Source: Franconibacter helveticus LMG 23732 | GTDB lineage: Bacteria; Pseudomonadota; Gammaproteobacteria; Enterobacterales; Enterobacteriaceae | DNA: 64,000 bases | NCBI RefSeq assembly: GCF_000463115.2 | Contig: NZ_AWFX01000011.1 | Location: 230,470-294,469, forward strand | Direction of reading: 5' to 3' | Part shown: positions 18,579 through 30,506 of the stretch, one piece after another | Layout: each line of letters begins with the position of its first letter | Numbering within the stretch: position 1 is the first letter of the stretch | Notes under the pieces: model-generated | Database searches by the model: none | Seen by the model: the letters and a program-made list of their open reading frames with translations, nothing else | Told to the model about the DNA's origin: nothing | Program-made: the position numbers and the translations under genes

Positions 18579-19382
18579 TTAATTCGTGGCTGCCAGCGCC
18601 TGGCAGATCTGTTTCGCGGCGAGGATAATACGCGGCCCGGCGCGCTCAAACCAGTCGTCTTTCACGGTGATAACCGGAACTTTTAGCTGCTCGTGCCAGA
18701 ACTGCGTTATTTGCGGAATTTGCTGTTCATCGCCAGTGGTGATGATGAGCTGCGGCTGGCGCATCAGCACCTGTTCGCGGCTCACCTGCGGCCAGGGCGC
18801 AGGGCTGTCGGCGAAAATATTTTCACCGCCGCACACCTCCACCAGCTGGTTTTGAATGGAGCTTTTATTGGTGGTGAAAAGCGGCTGTCCGCCAAATTGC
18901 AGAAAGACGCGTTTTTTCGCTTTCCCGGCATACTGCCTTTTCAGCGTAACGAAGTCCTGCATTAGCGCGTCAGCCGCCGCCCTGGCCTTTTCCGGCGTTG
19001 GACTGAAGGGCGCAAGCCTGCGAAGCGCCTCAGCGACTTGCTCCACTGTCGCCGGATCTATCCACATAACCTGAATGCCGAGCGATTTAAGCTGGTTAAC
19101 CTGTCGTTCGGCATTGCCGCCGCGCCAGGCCAGCACCAGGTCGGGCTTGAGCGCCACAATGCGCTCAAGGTTCATGCCCTGCCAGTTCGCCACCTGCTCA
19201 AGTTTTTTCGCCGCGGCGGGGTAGTCTGAGTAAGCGCTGGCCGCGATGGGCGTAATGCCCGCCGCGAAAGCGAGTTCGGTATTGGAAGGGGAGAGGGAAA
19301 TCACGCGCGGCGCGGCCATCAGCCACGCCGGGAGCGAAAGAAGCAGGGCGGCGAGCGCCCTGTAAGGCAACCGCTTAGCCAC
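18579..19382 (-). CDS. btuF: Vitamin B12 periplasmic binding protein BtuF
   Basis: BtuF binds cobalamin delivered by BtuB and passes it to the BtuCD importer. The 267-residue protein starts with a Sec signal peptide (cleavage near LMAA), followed by [17 protein letters not shown], then a class III binding protein body with a central helix. It overlaps the 3' end of mtnN by 8 nt, so the two are likely translationally coupled. MtnN supports methionine salvage, which fits cobalamin-dependent methionine synthase activity, though that link is only contextual. Confidence 0.95.
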   Translation of the reverse strand: MAKRLPYRALAALLLSLPAWLMAAPRVISLSPSNTELAFAAGITPIAASAYSDYPAAAKKLEQVANWQGMNLERIVALKPDLVLAWRGGNAERQVNQLKSLGIQVMWIDPATVEQVAEALRRLAPFSPTPEKARAAADALMQDFVTLKRQYAGKAKKRVFLQFGGQPLFTTNKSSIQNQLVEVCGGENIFADSPAPWPQVSREQVLMRQPQLIITTGDEQQIPQITQFWHEQLKVPVITVKDDWFERAGPRIILAAKQICQALAATN

Positions 19383-20073
19383 GGCTTAACGAAACGAGCA
19401 GCGTTTCCACCATCAGGCTGGATTGCTTCGCCGCCACCGCGAGGAACTCCTCAAAGCTCAGATGCGACTGCTGGTCCGCCACGTCGGAAATGGCGCGCAC
19501 TACCACGAACGGCACGCCAAAGTTATGGCAGACGTGGCCGATAGCGGTGGCCTCCATCTCTACCGCAATGGCCTGCGGGAAGTTCTGGCGAATACGCGCC
19601 AGCGCGTCGGCGCCGTTAATAAAGGCGTCGCCGCTGACCACCAGGCCGCGCACGGCGTGCAGGTTAAGCTCGCCGATGCAGGCCTGCGCTGCGGCAATCA
19701 GTTTTTCATCCGCTTTGAAAGCCGCCGGGCAGCCCGCCATCTGGCCATATTCGTAGCCGAAGGCGGTGACGTCGGCGTCGTGATAGCGCACTTCATCGGA
19801 AACCACGATATCGCCCACCTTAAGGGTTGGCGCAAGGCCGCCCGCCGAGCCGGTGTTGATGATGAGATCAGGCTTGCAGTGTTCATGAAGCAGCGTTGCG
19901 CCCATGGCGGCGGAGACTTTACCAATGCCGGACTTCAGCAGAGCGACTTCCACGCCGTTAAGCGTGCCGGTATAAATCTCGCAGCCCGCCAGTTTCAGCG
20001 TCTGGCGGTTTTCAATTTTGTCACGCAGCAGCGTAACTTCTTCTTCCATTGCACCAATAATGCCTGCTTTCAT
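19375..20073 (-). CDS. mtnN: 5'-methylthioadenosine/S-adenosylhomocysteine nucleosidase
   Basis: MtnN (Pfs) splits adenine from methylthioadenosine, S-adenosylhomocysteine and 5'-deoxyadenosine. It clears inhibitory by-products of SAM use and makes the S-ribosylhomocysteine that LuxS turns into AI-2. The 232 residues match the family length; E12 lies in [13 protein letters not shown], and the C-terminal [12 protein letters not shown] and ISDVADQ segments hold the other two catalytic residues. First gene of the btuF/yadS unit and divergent from dgt. Confidence 0.97.
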   Translation of the reverse strand: MKAGIIGAMEEEVTLLRDKIENRQTLKLAGCEIYTGTLNGVEVALLKSGIGKVSAAMGATLLHEHCKPDLIINTGSAGGLAPTLKVGDIVVSDEVRYHDADVTAFGYEYGQMAGCPAAFKADEKLIAAAQACIGELNLHAVRGLVVSGDAFINGADALARIRQNFPQAIAVEMEATAIGHVCHNFGVPFVVVRAISDVADQQSHLSFEEFLAVAAKQSSLMVETLLVSLSRG

Positions 20074-20167
20074 AGAGATACTCGCTAAATGATGGATTTA
20101 CAGGGATAGTCTATCATGGCAAGCAACAAGGATTTAATTCGCGTAAGCGCGCGGCCCGGGGGAGGCT

Positions 20168-21682
20168 ATGGCTGAGATCGATTTTCGCAATAAAATAAAC
20201 TGGCGCCGTCGGTATCGCTCGCCGCAGGGCGTAAAAAGCGAGCATGAAATCTTGCGTATTTTCGAAAGCGATCGGGGGCGCGTCATTAACTCTCCCGCCA
20301 TTCGCCGGTTGCAGCAAAAAACGCAGGTCTTTCCGCTTGAGCGCAACGCCGCAGTGCGCACGCGGTTGACCCATTCGCTGGAGGTGCAGCAGGTAGGGCG
20401 TTATATCGCTAAAGAGGTATTAAGCCGCCTGAAAGAGCAGGGCAAGCTCGAGCAGTATGGCCTGGCGGAGCTGACCGGGCCGTTTGAAAGCATTGTAGAA
20501 ATGGCCTGCCTGATGCACGACATCGGCAATCCGCCGTTCGGCCATTTTGGCGAAGCGGCGATAAACGACTGGTTCAGCCAGCGTCTTTTTCCCATTGATG
20601 CCGCCAGCCAGCCGCTGAGCCATGACCGCTGCGCGGTTGCGGTGCTGAAGTTGCAGGAAGGCGAAGATGACCTTAATGCGCTGCGCCGCAAAATACGCCA
20701 GGATTTGTGCCATTTTGAGGGCAACGCGCAGGGGATCCGCCTTGTACATACTTTGCTGCGCATGAACCTGACCTGGGCGCAGGTGGGCTGCATTCTGAAA
20801 TATACGCGCCCGGCGTGGCACGTCGGCCCGGTGCCGGAAAGCCATAGCTATTTGATGAAAAAGCCAGGTTTTTACCTGGCGGAAGAGGGATATATTTCCC
20901 GCTTACGTAAAGAGCTGTCGCTTGGCGAATATAGCCGTTTCCCGTTAACCTGGATAATGGAAGCGGCGGATGATATCTCTTATTGCGTGGCCGACCTTGA
21001 AGATGCGGTAGAAAAACGCATATTTACCGTTGAACGGCTTTATCAGCATCTGTATGAATCCTGGGGCGAACATCAGCCGGAAGATCTTTTCGCCCAGGTT
21101 GTGGAAAACGCTTATGAAAAAGCGAAAACCAATCCGTTGCAGCGAATAACGGAAGATCAGTTTTTTATGTATTTGCGCGTTAATACGCTAAATAAACTGG
21201 TGCCCTATGCCGCGCAGCGGTTTATTGAAAATTTACCCGCTGTTTTTGATGGTTCTTTTAATCAGGCTTTGCTGGAAGATGAAAGCCCTTCGAGCCGCCT
21301 GCTTGAGTTATACAAGCGGGTGGCGGTGCGGCGGGTGTTTAATCACCCGGATGTCGAGCAGCTGGAATTACAGGGCTACCGGGTCATTAGCGGTTTGCTG
21401 GATATTTATCAGCCGCTGTTAAAGCTGCCGCTGACGGATTTTCGCGAGCTGGTGGAAACCGAAGGGGTCAGGCGCTTGCCTATCGAAACGCGGTTATTTC
21501 ACAAACTTTCCGGGCGGCACCGGCTGGCTTATATTGAAGCAGTGAATAACCTACATGCTGAGGCGGCCGATTATCCGCTATGGGAATATTATTACCGCTG
21601 TCGTTTGATCCAGGATTATATCAGCGGCATGACCGATTTATATGCATGGGATGAATACCGGCGCCTGATGGCGGTAGAATAA
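20168..21682 (+). CDS. dgt: Deoxyguanosinetriphosphate triphosphohydrolase
   Basis: Dgt hydrolyses dGTP to deoxyguanosine and tripolyphosphate, a hexameric HD-domain enzyme that helps set dNTP pools. The 504-residue protein shows the split HD motif: [31 protein letters not shown], and a later metal Asp ([17 protein letters not shown]). GGAGG precedes the ATG. The 3' half is visibly less G+C-rich than the flanking fhu and clcA genes, but the protein is normal throughout. Confidence 0.95.
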   Translation: MAEIDFRNKINWRRRYRSPQGVKSEHEILRIFESDRGRVINSPAIRRLQQKTQVFPLERNAAVRTRLTHSLEVQQVGRYIAKEVLSRLKEQGKLEQYGLAELTGPFESIVEMACLMHDIGNPPFGHFGEAAINDWFSQRLFPIDAASQPLSHDRCAVAVLKLQEGEDDLNALRRKIRQDLCHFEGNAQGIRLVHTLLRMNLTWAQVGCILKYTRPAWHVGPVPESHSYLMKKPGFYLAEEGYISRLRKELSLGEYSRFPLTWIMEAADDISYCVADLEDAVEKRIFTVERLYQHLYESWGEHQPEDLFAQVVENAYEKAKTNPLQRITEDQFFMYLRVNTLNKLVPYAAQRFIENLPAVFDGSFNQALLEDESPSSRLLELYKRVAVRRVFNHPDVEQLELQGYRVISGLLDIYQPLLKLPLTDFRELVETEGVRRLPIETRLFHKLSGRHRLAYIEAVNNLHAEAADYPLWEYYYRCRLIQDYISGMTDLYAWDEYRRLMAVE

Positions 21683-21741
21683 ATAGTGCGACTTTTGTAA
21701 AGACGCTCAATAAATTTTTACTTTTTCAGAAACTTAACGTT

Positions 21742-21769
21742 GGAACTTCGCGCTATAAACTCACTCTTA
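21742..21769 (+). promoter_or_regulatory. Sigma-E promoter of degP
   Basis: GGAACTT at 21742-21748 matches the sigma-E -35 consensus exactly. After a 16-nt spacer comes TCTTA at 21765-21769, in the place of the E. coli degP -10 element. This predicts induction by envelope stress through RpoE. A GTAAA at 21697 might be half of a CpxR site, but no second half is clear. Confidence 0.85.
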
Positions 21770-21821
21770 CTGTCACGTACACAGCAAGTAATTGACGTAA
21801 CTTTTAGCTGAGATTGAAAAG

Positions 21822-23252
21822 ATGAAAAAAACCACGTTAGCAATGAGTGCGCTGGCTCTGAGTCTGGGTTTGGCGCTGGGGCCGGTGTCTGCTTTCGCCG
21901 CCGAGACGGCATCTTCATCCGCCACCTCGCAACAAATGCCGAGCCTGGCGCCGATGCTGGAGAAAGTGATGCCATCAGTGGTGAGCATTAACGTTGAAGG
22001 CAGCACCACGGTGAATACGCCGCGCCTGCCGCGCAATTTCCAGCAATTCTTTGGTGATAATTCGCCGTTCTGCCAGGAAGGTTCACCTTTCCAGAGCTCG
22101 CCGTTCTGCCAGGGCGGCGTTGAAGACGGCGACGGCGGCCAGCAGCAGAAATTTATGGCGCTGGGTTCCGGCGTGATTATTGATGCCGCGAAAGGCTATG
22201 TGGTGACAAACAACCACGTAGTGGATAACGCCACCTCGATTAAAGTGCAACTGAGCGACGGGCGTAAGCTCGACGCGAAAATGGTCGGCAAAGATCCGCG
22301 CTCGGATATCGCGCTTATCCAGATTCAGGATCCGAAAAATCTGACGGCAATTAAAATCGCCGATTCCGATCAACTGCGCGTAGGCGACTATACCGTCGCT
22401 ATCGGTAACCCGTTCGGTCTGGGGGAAACGGTGACTTCCGGTATCGTCTCGGCGCTGGGCCGCAGCGGCCTGAATGCCGAAAACTACGAGAACTTCATCC
22501 AGACCGACGCGGCTATTAACCGCGGCAACTCCGGCGGCGCGCTGGTTAACCTGAACGGCGAGCTTATCGGCATCAACACCGCTATCCTGGCGCCGGACGG
22601 CGGCAATATCGGTATCGGCTTTGCTATTCCAAGCAACATGGTAAAAAACCTCACCGCGCAGATGGTGCAATACGGTCAGGTGAAACGCGGCGAACTGGGT
22701 ATTCTTGGCACCGAACTTAACTCCGAACTGGCTAAGGCGATGAAAGTCGATGCCCAGCGCGGCGCGTTCGTCAGCCAGGTTATGCCGAACTCTTCCGCTG
22801 CTAAAGCAGGTATTAAGGCAGGCGACGTGATCACCTCGCTGAACGGCAAACCGATTAACAGCTTTGCGGCGCTGCGTGCGCAGGTCGGCACGATGCCGGT
22901 GGGCAGCAAGCTGACGCTTGGCCTGCTGCGTGAAGGCAAAGAGGTGAACGTGAATCTGGAGCTGCAACAGAGCAGCCAGACGCAGGTCGAGTCCTCCACT
23001 GTCTTTAACGGCATTGAAGGGGCGGAGATGAGCAACCGTACCGGCAAAGACCAGGGCGTTATCGTCAATAACGTGAAGGCTAACTCACAGGCCGCTCGCA
23101 TCGGGCTTAAGAAAGGCGACATTATTGTTGGGGCGAACCAGCAGCCGGTAAATAACATCGCCGAACTGCGCAAAATCCTCGACAGCAAACCGTCGGTGCT
23201 GGCGCTGAACATTCAGCGCGGCGACAGCTCTATTTACTTACTGATGCAGTAA
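21822..23252 (+). CDS. degP: Periplasmic serine protease/chaperone DegP (HtrA)
   Basis: DegP degrades or refolds misfolded periplasmic and outer-membrane proteins and forms cage-like oligomers. The 476-residue precursor has a Sec signal peptide (1-27), a trypsin-like domain with catalytic H132, D162 and S237 (mature H105, D135, S210; GNSGGAL), the LA loop with its cysteine pair (SPFCQEG...SPFCQGG), and two PDZ domains (about 285-375 and 395-470). Expression from the upstream sigma-E promoter fits its stress role alongside RseP, BamA and Skp further along the window. Confidence 0.97.
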   Translation: MKKTTLAMSALALSLGLALGPVSAFAAETASSSATSQQMPSLAPMLEKVMPSVVSINVEGSTTVNTPRLPRNFQQFFGDNSPFCQEGSPFQSSPFCQGGVEDGDGGQQQKFMALGSGVIIDAAKGYVVTNNHVVDNATSIKVQLSDGRKLDAKMVGKDPRSDIALIQIQDPKNLTAIKIADSDQLRVGDYTVAIGNPFGLGETVTSGIVSALGRSGLNAENYENFIQTDAAINRGNSGGALVNLNGELIGINTAILAPDGGNIGIGFAIPSNMVKNLTAQMVQYGQVKRGELGILGTELNSELAKAMKVDAQRGAFVSQVMPNSSAAKAGIKAGDVITSLNGKPINSFAALRAQVGTMPVGSKLTLGLLREGKEVNVNLELQQSSQTQVESSTVFNGIEGAEMSNRTGKDQGVIVNNVKANSQAARIGLKKGDIIVGANQQPVNNIAELRKILDSKPSVLALNIQRGDSSIYLLMQ

Positions 23253-23268
23253 AACGCGTTGTGCTAAC

Positions 23269-23292
23269 AAGGCCGCCCCGGGCGGCCTTTTT
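23269..23292 (+). terminator. degP terminator
   Basis: A 9-bp stem (23269-23277 with 23281-23289) is followed by a T run. Confidence 0.9.
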
Positions 23293-23350
23293 TATGGCTT
23301 CCGGTTTGTACAGGCAAAGAAGGGGAGCGTGATGCGGCTTCGGAGCAGGA

Positions 23351-23376
23351 AATAAAACGGGCTGGCGCGCCAGCCC
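23351..23376 (-). terminator. Probable yaeH terminator
   Basis: A G+C-rich 7- to 8-bp palindrome at 23359-23376 lies just after the yaeH stop. On the minus strand it is followed by GTTTTATT, a moderate T tract. Confidence 0.65.
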
Positions 23377-23383
23377 CGGGGAA

Positions 23384-23773
23384 TTATTTATTGCGGGTGA
23401 GCTTTTCGAGATCGGATTCGATTTCGCTGATCTTGTTGGCGACCACGCTTTCTAAATGGCGCAGATCGTCGAGGATTTTACGTTTGAGATCCACTTCAGT
23501 GCGGTCGCGCTGGCAGATCTGGTCTAGCTCATCAATCACGTAACGCAGGTTAGGGCTTATCTCCTGCACTTCTTTAAAGCCTTGCCCTACGCCGTCGGCC
23601 ACCACCGTTTTGCGCTGGCGCGGATATTTAAACTTCACGCTTTTGGCGAAGAACTCGCCTTTGTCTTTCTGAAAATAGATTTTCAGAATGTCGTTGTTCG
23701 CTTCCTGGCGAAGACTGTAACGGTCGATTTCATCAGGATTGGTTATGCCAAGACTCTTCAGATTATCGTACAT
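23384..23773 (-). CDS. yaeH: Conserved DUF3461 family protein YaeH
   Basis: No function is established for this family. The 129-residue cytoplasmic protein begins [24 protein letters not shown], has a middle segment rich in Lys and Arg, and ends in a charged helical stretch (from about residue 85) that could form a coiled coil. There is no signal peptide or transmembrane segment. In K-12 cdaR lies between degP and yaeH and yaeI between yaeH and dapD; neither is present here. Confidence 0.88.
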   Translation of the reverse strand: MYDNLKSLGITNPDEIDRYSLRQEANNDILKIYFQKDKGEFFAKSVKFKYPRQRKTVVADGVGQGFKEVQEISPNLRYVIDELDQICQRDRTEVDLKRKILDDLRHLESVVANKISEIESDLEKLTRNK

Positions 23774-23847
23774 AAGCGGGCCCCCTGGGGAATCATTAAC
23801 CTATAGATAATTCACGAAAATATCCTTTTCCGCCACCATCAGAGAGC

Positions 23848-23874
23848 AAAAAGGCGGGCTATGCCCGCCTTTTT
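23848..23874 (-). terminator. dapD terminator
   Basis: A 12-bp stem with a TAT-containing loop (23848-23859 with 23863-23874) has A and T runs on its two sides. It ends dapD on the minus strand. Confidence 0.9.
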
Positions 23875-23882
23875 TACCGCTG

Positions 23883-24707
23883 TCAGTCGATAGTGCGCAG
23901 CAATTCGTTGATGCCAACCTTACCGCGGGTTTTCGCATCCACTTTTTTCACGATAACGGCGCAGTAAAGGCTGTAAGAGCCATCTTTCGACGGCAGGTTG
24001 CCGGAAACCACTACCGAGCCTGCCGGAACGCGGCCGTAGTGGACTTCGCCCGTTTCGCGGTCGTAAATTTTGGTGCTCTGGCCGATGTAGACACCCATAG
24101 AGATAACCGCGCCTTCTTCGACGATTACGCCTTCCACGATTTCAGAACGCGCGCCGATGAAGCAGTTATCTTCGATGATGGTCGGGTTAGCCTGCAACGG
24201 CTCCAGCACGCCGCCGATGCCCACGCCGCCGGAGAGGTGGACGTTTTTGCCAATCTGCGCGCAGGAGCCGACGGTTGCCCAGGTATCGACCATGGTGCCT
24301 TCATCAACGAACGCGCCGATGTTCACGTAAGAAGGCATCAGCACGGTGTTGCGCGCGATAAACGCCCCCTGACGGACGGCCGCTGGCGGCACGACGCGGA
24401 AACCTTCTTTCTGGAAACGCGCTTCGTCATAGTTGGCGAATTTCATCGGCACTTTATCGAAATAGCGGCTTTCCGCGCCTTCGATGACCTGATTGTCGTT
24501 AATGCGGAAGGAGAGCAGAACCGCTTTCTTCAGCCACTGGTGGGTGACCCACTGGCCGTCGATTTTCTCTGCCACGCGCAGTTCGCCGCGATCCAGCAGG
24601 GCGATAACCTGGTTCACCGCTTCACGGGTAACGGTATCTACGTTAGCCGGGGTGATCTCTGCGCGACGTTCAAAGGCGGTTTCAATAACATTTTGTAGCT
24701 GATGCAT
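23883..24707 (-). CDS. dapD: Tetrahydrodipicolinate N-succinyltransferase
   Basis: DapD transfers succinyl from succinyl-CoA to tetrahydrodipicolinate in the succinylase branch that makes meso-diaminopimelate for peptidoglycan and lysine. The 274-residue protein has an N-terminal helical domain, then a left-handed beta-helix of imperfect hexapeptide repeats (about 105-230; [21 protein letters not shown], then [10 protein letters not shown]), and a C-terminal strand. It is normally a trimer. It follows glnD by 45 nt and is probably co-transcribed with it. Confidence 0.97.
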   Translation of the reverse strand: MHQLQNVIETAFERRAEITPANVDTVTREAVNQVIALLDRGELRVAEKIDGQWVTHQWLKKAVLLSFRINDNQVIEGAESRYFDKVPMKFANYDEARFQKEGFRVVPPAAVRQGAFIARNTVLMPSYVNIGAFVDEGTMVDTWATVGSCAQIGKNVHLSGGVGIGGVLEPLQANPTIIEDNCFIGARSEIVEGVIVEEGAVISMGVYIGQSTKIYDRETGEVHYGRVPAGSVVVSGNLPSKDGSYSLYCAVIVKKVDAKTRGKVGINELLRTID

Positions 24708-24752
24708 TATTTGCTCTTTCCTGATGGTTCACTTAACGATGTAAAAATGGGT

Positions 24753-27431
24753 TTACCCTTTATCGTTTGGATTGAGGGCCGCTGTCAACCGTTGTTGTAC
24801 CTCTTGTTGCAGCACATTATTAAGGGCGCGCCGGTCCGCTGTCGCGATTATAAATAAATCTTCTACTCGCTCCCCGATTGTGGTGATTCTGGCGCCATGC
24901 AGCGAAATCCCAAGGTCGGCGAACACCTGGCCGACGCGGGCCAGAAGCCCTGGCTGGTCGAGGGCGATAAGCTCAAGAAACGACCGCCTTTCGGTATGCG
25001 TCGGCAGGAAATTGACTTCCGTTTCCACGGTAAAATGACGCAGTTTGGCTGGCTGTCGGCGCGGCTGCGGCGGCTGCCACGTCCGCTGAGTAATCGCCTG
25101 CTCAAGCCCATGGCGAATCGCTTCGTGCCGGTCGGCGGAAAGCGGGCTGCCGTCCGGCTCCAGCACGATGAAGGTATCCATCGCCATGCCGTCCCGGGTC
25201 GTGAAGATTTGCGCGTCGTGAACGCTTAAGTTACGCCGATCCAGTTCGGCGCAGACGGCGGCGAAAAGATAAGGGCGGTCCGGGCTCCAGATAAAAATTT
25301 CCGTGCCGCCGCGCGTGGCCTGCGGGCTTAATAAAATCAGCGGCTGGCTTAGGTCGTGTTTCAGCAGATGGCGGGCATGCCAGGCGAGCTGGTTTGGGCT
25401 ATGGCGAACAAAGTAGTTGGCCCGGCAGCGCGCCCAGATATGATGCAGCGCCTCTTCGTTGATATTTTCCATGCGCAGCAGCGCCAGCGCCTGTACCTGA
25501 TGGTGGCGCACCCGTTCGCGCATATCCGGTGTGTTCTGCATACCGCGGCGCAGCTGTTTTTCGGTCGCGAAGTAAAGCTCGCGCAGCAGGCTCTGCTTCC
25601 AGCTGTTCCAGAGCGTTTCGTTGGTGGCGCAAATGTCCGCCACCGTCAGGCAGACCAGGAAGCGCAGGCGGTTTTCCGTCTGCACCTCTTCGGCGAACTG
25701 CTTGATCACTTCCGGATCCTGGATATCACGCCTTTGGGCGGTGACCGACATCAGCAGGTGCTGGCGCACGAGCCAGGCGACCAGCTGCGTTTCCCGGGAG
25801 TTCAGACCGTGCAGCTCAGCGAATTTCAGTACGTCCTGCGCGCCGAGGATGGAATGGTCTCCGCCGCGCCCTTTGGCGATGTCATGGAACAAGGCGGCAA
25901 TCAGAATAAGCTCGGGGTGCGACAGACGCGGCCACAAATCGACGCACAGCGGGTGTTTCGCACGCGTCTCTTCATGCGCAAAGCTTTCCAGCTTTTGCAA
26001 CACGCGGATGGTGTGCTCGTCAACGGTATAGGCGTGGAAAAGGTCGAACTGCATCTGGCCGACGATATGCGACCACTGCGGCATATAGGCCCATAGCACG
26101 CTGTGACGGTGCATCGGCACCAGCCCGCGGCTGACTGCGCCTGGATGGCGCAGCATGGTTAAGAACAGCGAGCGCGCCTCCGGGATAAAGCACAATGGCT
26201 GTTTGAGGTGACGGCGGGCGTGGCGCAAATGCCGCAGGGTGGTGGAATAGATGCCGGTGATGTCCCGGTTGCGCACCATAGCGTAGAACATTCGTAGTAT
26301 CGCCTGCGGCTCGCGGATGAAAAGCGTTTCGTCGCGCAGGTCGATAAGCGTGCCGCGCAGCTGGAAATCATCGTCCAGCGGACGGGGTTTTTCATCGGTG
26401 GAGAGCGCCAGTATCGCTTCGTCGAAGAGTTGCAGCAGCATCTGATTCAGCTCGCTTACCCGGCGGGTGACGCGATAAAAATCTTTCATCATCTGCTCGA
26501 CCGGCTCGTTGCCTTCGCCCTGATAGTTCAGGCGCTGGGCGACGCTAAGCTGGCGATCGAACAGCAGACGGTTGTCATAGCGGTTCAGCTCCAGATGCAG
26601 GGCGAAGCGGATGCGCCACAACAAGTGCTGGCATTCATCAAGCTCGTTGCGCTCCGCTTCCGTCAGAAAGCCAAACCCCACCATCTCACGCAGCGACGTG
26701 GCGCCGAAGTGGCGGCGGGCGACCCATTGCAAGGTATGGATATCGCGCAGGCCGCCAGGGCTGCTTTTAATGTCCGGTTCAAGATTGTAACTGGTGCCAT
26801 GGTAGCGCTGGTGGCGCTCGTGCTGCTCTTGCACTTTTGCCGGGAAAAACTTTTCAGAAGGCCAAAAGCCGTCGCTGAAAATGTGCTTTTGCAGTTCCAG
26901 AAACAGCGCGACGTCGCCAATCAGCAGCCGGGATTCAATGAGGTTAGTGGCGACGGTTAAATCGGAAAGCCCTTCAAGCAGGCACTCTTCAAGCGTGCGC
27001 ACGCTGTGGCCCACTTCAAGCTTCACATCCCAGAGCAGGGTTAACAGCTCGCCCACTTTTTGCGCCTGCGCCTCGGTCAACCGCTTGCGGCTAAGCACCA
27101 GGAGATCGATATCCGAGAGCGGATGCAGCTCGCCGCGTCCGTAGCCGCCGACGGCGACCAGCGCCGCTTCTTCCACGTCGCCAAAGCCGTATTGCAGCCA
27201 GAGGCGCTGCAAAAGCTGGTCGATAAATTCCGTGCGCGCTTCAACGAGATCTTCAGCGCTGACGCCGCTGTCAAACGCGATGCCCAGCCAGCGCTGGAAG
27301 TCGTCAAGGCGCTGTTTTATCGCCGCGCAGTGTAAGGCTTCTTGCGGCCATGCGGCAGGGGAGGGTGGCACATCCGTCAAAGAGGCAAGAGCCGTGTTCG
27401 CATACTGCTCGGGTAAACTATTACTCATCAT
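24753..27431 (-). CDS. glnD: Bifunctional PII uridylyltransferase/uridylyl-removing enzyme
   Basis: GlnD senses glutamine and uridylylates or deuridylylates the PII proteins GlnB and GlnK, and through them controls glutamine synthetase and NtrBC. The 892-residue protein has the nucleotidyltransferase core [15 protein letters not shown] (about 94-108), a helical linker, the HD domain for removal ([13 protein letters not shown]), and two C-terminal ACT domains that bind glutamine ([15 protein letters not shown] and [17 protein letters not shown]). Two adjacent ATGs open the frame, so the first Met is ambiguous by one residue. It lies between map and dapD on the minus strand. Confidence 0.97.
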   Translation of the reverse strand: MMSNSLPEQYANTALASLTDVPPSPAAWPQEALHCAAIKQRLDDFQRWLGIAFDSGVSAEDLVEARTEFIDQLLQRLWLQYGFGDVEEAALVAVGGYGRGELHPLSDIDLLVLSRKRLTEAQAQKVGELLTLLWDVKLEVGHSVRTLEECLLEGLSDLTVATNLIESRLLIGDVALFLELQKHIFSDGFWPSEKFFPAKVQEQHERHQRYHGTSYNLEPDIKSSPGGLRDIHTLQWVARRHFGATSLREMVGFGFLTEAERNELDECQHLLWRIRFALHLELNRYDNRLLFDRQLSVAQRLNYQGEGNEPVEQMMKDFYRVTRRVSELNQMLLQLFDEAILALSTDEKPRPLDDDFQLRGTLIDLRDETLFIREPQAILRMFYAMVRNRDITGIYSTTLRHLRHARRHLKQPLCFIPEARSLFLTMLRHPGAVSRGLVPMHRHSVLWAYMPQWSHIVGQMQFDLFHAYTVDEHTIRVLQKLESFAHEETRAKHPLCVDLWPRLSHPELILIAALFHDIAKGRGGDHSILGAQDVLKFAELHGLNSRETQLVAWLVRQHLLMSVTAQRRDIQDPEVIKQFAEEVQTENRLRFLVCLTVADICATNETLWNSWKQSLLRELYFATEKQLRRGMQNTPDMRERVRHHQVQALALLRMENINEEALHHIWARCRANYFVRHSPNQLAWHARHLLKHDLSQPLILLSPQATRGGTEIFIWSPDRPYLFAAVCAELDRRNLSVHDAQIFTTRDGMAMDTFIVLEPDGSPLSADRHEAIRHGLEQAITQRTWQPPQPRRQPAKLRHFTVETEVNFLPTHTERRSFLELIALDQPGLLARVGQVFADLGISLHGARITTIGERVEDLFIIATADRRALNNVLQQEVQQRLTAALNPNDKG

Positions 27432-27442
27432 GCGCCGCCCAT

Positions 27443-27466
27443 AAAAAAGCCGGCTAGCGCCGGCTT
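27443..27466 (-). terminator. map terminator
   Basis: An 8-bp stem (27447-27454 with 27459-27466) is followed on the minus strand by six Ts, between map and glnD. Confidence 0.88.
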
Positions 27467-27470
27467 CTTA

Positions 27471-28265
27471 TTAATCGTTATGCGAAATGATGTTGGGGAT
27501 CGTGTCGTCCTTACGCAACGTCAAAATTTCGCAGCCGTTTTCCGTCACCACAATAGTATGCTCGTACTGAGCAGACAAGCTGCGGTCTTTGGTTTTCACC
27601 GTCCAGCCGTCTTTCATGGTGCGGATACGGTAATCGCCGGCGTTCACCATCGGCTCTACGGTAAAGGTCATGCCCGCTTGCAGCACCACGCCGCCATCAT
27701 CTGCATCATAGTGCAGCACCTGCGGCTCTTCGTGGAAGCCGCGGCCAATGCCGTGGCCGCAATATTCGCGCACGACGGAAAACCCTTCCGCCTCAACAAA
27801 TTTTTGGATGGCGGCGCCAAGGCTGCGCAGGCGAATGCCCGGTTTTACCATGCGCAACGCGACATAGAGACTTTCCTGCGTGATGCGGCACAGACGCTCG
27901 CCAAGAATAGTCGGCTTGCCGACGATAAACATTTTCGACGTGTCGCCATGATATTCATCTTTAATAACAGTCACATCGATGTTGACGATATCGCCGTCTT
28001 TTAAAATTTTGTCATCGTCCGGAATGCCGTGGCAAACCACTTCGTTGACGGAGATGCAAACAGATTTCGGGAAGCCGTGGTAGTTAAGGCTTGCTGAGAT
28101 AGCGTGCTGATGTTGAGTGATGTAGTCGTGGCAGATACGGTCCAGCTCGCCGGTGCTGACGCCGGGCTTGACGTGCGCTTCGATCATCTCCAGCACCTCG
28201 GCGGCAAGCTTACCGGCGACGCGCATTTTTTCGATTTCTTCTGGGGTCTTAATTGAAATAGCCAT
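27471..28265 (-). CDS. map: Methionine aminopeptidase (type I)
   Basis: Map removes the initiator Met from nascent proteins with a small second residue and is essential. The 264-residue protein has the five metal ligands of the pita-bread fold, including D97 (DIVNIDV) and D108 (HGDTS), with the remaining His and two Glu in GHGIGRGFHEEP, FTVEPM and QYEHTIVV. The start at 28265 (MAISIKTPEEIEKMR) is the family start; an in-frame extension of 18 codons upstream has no support. Divergent from rpsB. Confidence 0.97.
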   Translation of the reverse strand: MAISIKTPEEIEKMRVAGKLAAEVLEMIEAHVKPGVSTGELDRICHDYITQHQHAISASLNYHGFPKSVCISVNEVVCHGIPDDDKILKDGDIVNIDVTVIKDEYHGDTSKMFIVGKPTILGERLCRITQESLYVALRMVKPGIRLRSLGAAIQKFVEAEGFSVVREYCGHGIGRGFHEEPQVLHYDADDGGVVLQAGMTFTVEPMVNAGDYRIRTMKDGWTVKTKDRSLSAQYEHTIVVTENGCEILTLRKDDTIPNIISHND

Positions 28266-28385
28266 ATTCAGGTCCGCTGTTGCCGGATTCCCGACAAATA
28301 AGAGTGAAAGTGAAAACAATGTTATCAGGGCGCGGCCAGGGGTGCCAAATTGAGATTAATGAAGCGCAGGGGATATGAACAACTA

Positions 28386-29301
<916 letters not shown>

Positions 29302-29355
29302 TAAGGTTCGCTCGTACTGAGCCCTTATTAACCAGGTAGTAACAAGTTTGGTTAG

Positions 29356-29381
29356 GGGGCCTGTCTTCAGGCCCCTTTTTT
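29356..29381 (+). terminator. Hairpin terminator/attenuator between rpsB and tsf
   Basis: An 8-bp stem with a TCTT loop (29356-29363 with 29368-29375) is followed by six Ts. Readthrough would supply tsf; partial termination would make S2 transcripts more abundant than tsf transcripts. Confidence 0.85.
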
Positions 29382-29514
29382 GTTTGAGTCTGGCTTGTCA
29401 GACACCGTTCAGGCACGCCAGGCCTATACCCGCCTGCATTTATGGTACGGCACAGACTGTAACCTGAAGCCGGTAGGGTATATCTCCCCAAATGAGATAA
29501 CCGAGGATTATAGA

Positions 29515-30366
29515 ATGGCTGAAATTACCGCTTCCCTGGTAAAAGAGCTGCGCGAACGTACTGGCGCTGGCATGATGGATTGCAAAAAAGCGCTGACTGA
29601 AGCCAATGGCGACATCGAGCTGGCAATCGAGAACATGCGTAAGTCTGGTGCGATTAAAGCTGCGAAAAAAGCAGGCAACGTAGCTGCTGACGGCGTGATC
29701 AAAACCAAAATCGAAGGCGACTACGGTGTGATTCTGGAAGTTAACTGCCAGACCGACTTCGTTGCTAAAGACGGCGGTTTCCAGGCGTTTGCTGACAAAG
29801 TGCTGAATGCCGCTGTTGCTGGCAAAATCACTGACGTTGAAGTGCTGAAAGCGCAGTTCGAAGAAGAGCGCGTGGCGCTGGTTGCGAAAATTGGTGAGAA
29901 CATCAACATTCGCCGCGTTGCCGCCCTTGAAGGCGCGGAGCTTGGCAGCTACCTGCACGGCGCGCGCATCGGCGTTCTGATCTCCGCTAAAGGCGCTGAC
30001 GAAGAGCTGATCAAGCAGCTGGCTATGCACGTTGCTGCAAGCAAGCCGGAATTCGTTAAGCCGGAAGACGTATCTGCTGAAGTGGTTGAGAAAGAGTACC
30101 AGGTTCAGCTGGACATCGCCATGCAGTCTGGCAAGCCGAAAGAAATCGCAGAGAAAATGGTTGAAGGCCGCATGAAGAAATTCACCGGCGAAGTTTCTCT
30201 GACCGGTCAGCCTTTCGTTGTTGATCCGAGCAAAACCGTTGGCCAGCTGCTGAAAGAGCACAACGCTGACGTTATCAACTTCATCCGCTTCGAAGTAGGT
30301 GAAGGCATCGAGAAAGTTGAGACTGACTTCGCAGCAGAAGTTGCTGCCATGTCTAAACAGTCTTAA
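29515..30366 (+). CDS. tsf: Translation elongation factor Ts
   Basis: EF-Ts exchanges GDP for GTP on EF-Tu. The 283-residue protein begins [27 protein letters not shown], the N-terminal UBA-like domain, and carries the core motif QTDFVAKD that contacts EF-Tu. The start at 29515 has GAGGA upstream and gives the family length; a longer in-frame frame from 29380 covers the rpsB-tsf spacer and is not real. Codon bias is that of a highly expressed gene. Confidence 0.98.
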   Translation: MAEITASLVKELRERTGAGMMDCKKALTEANGDIELAIENMRKSGAIKAAKKAGNVAADGVIKTKIEGDYGVILEVNCQTDFVAKDGGFQAFADKVLNAAVAGKITDVEVLKAQFEEERVALVAKIGENINIRRVAALEGAELGSYLHGARIGVLISAKGADEELIKQLAMHVAASKPEFVKPEDVSAEVVEKEYQVQLDIAMQSGKPKEIAEKMVEGRMKKFTGEVSLTGQPFVVDPSKTVGQLLKEHNADVINFIRFEVGEGIEKVETDFAAEVAAMSKQS

Positions 30367-30376
30367 TGCTGTAAGC

Positions 30377-30402
30377 GAGCCGCCTGAGGGCGGCTCCTTT
30401 TT
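30377..30402 (+). terminator. tsf terminator
   Basis: An 8-bp G+C stem with a TGAG loop (30377-30384 with 30389-30396) is followed by a CTTTTT tract. Confidence 0.88.
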
Positions 30403-30506
30403 ATCTGCCTTACAAATTCAGCCTGCTCTTATACAGCAAAGGCGCTAACGCGACGCAAGATGTCGCCAGTAATCATCCCATTCGTTGACAGTTCCAGGAA
30501 AGAAAC

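Noticed and set aside
20168..21682. Lower G+C in dgt considered as a sign of horizontal transfer
   Set aside because: Gene order and protein sequence are those of the enterobacterial core; base composition alone is weak evidence.
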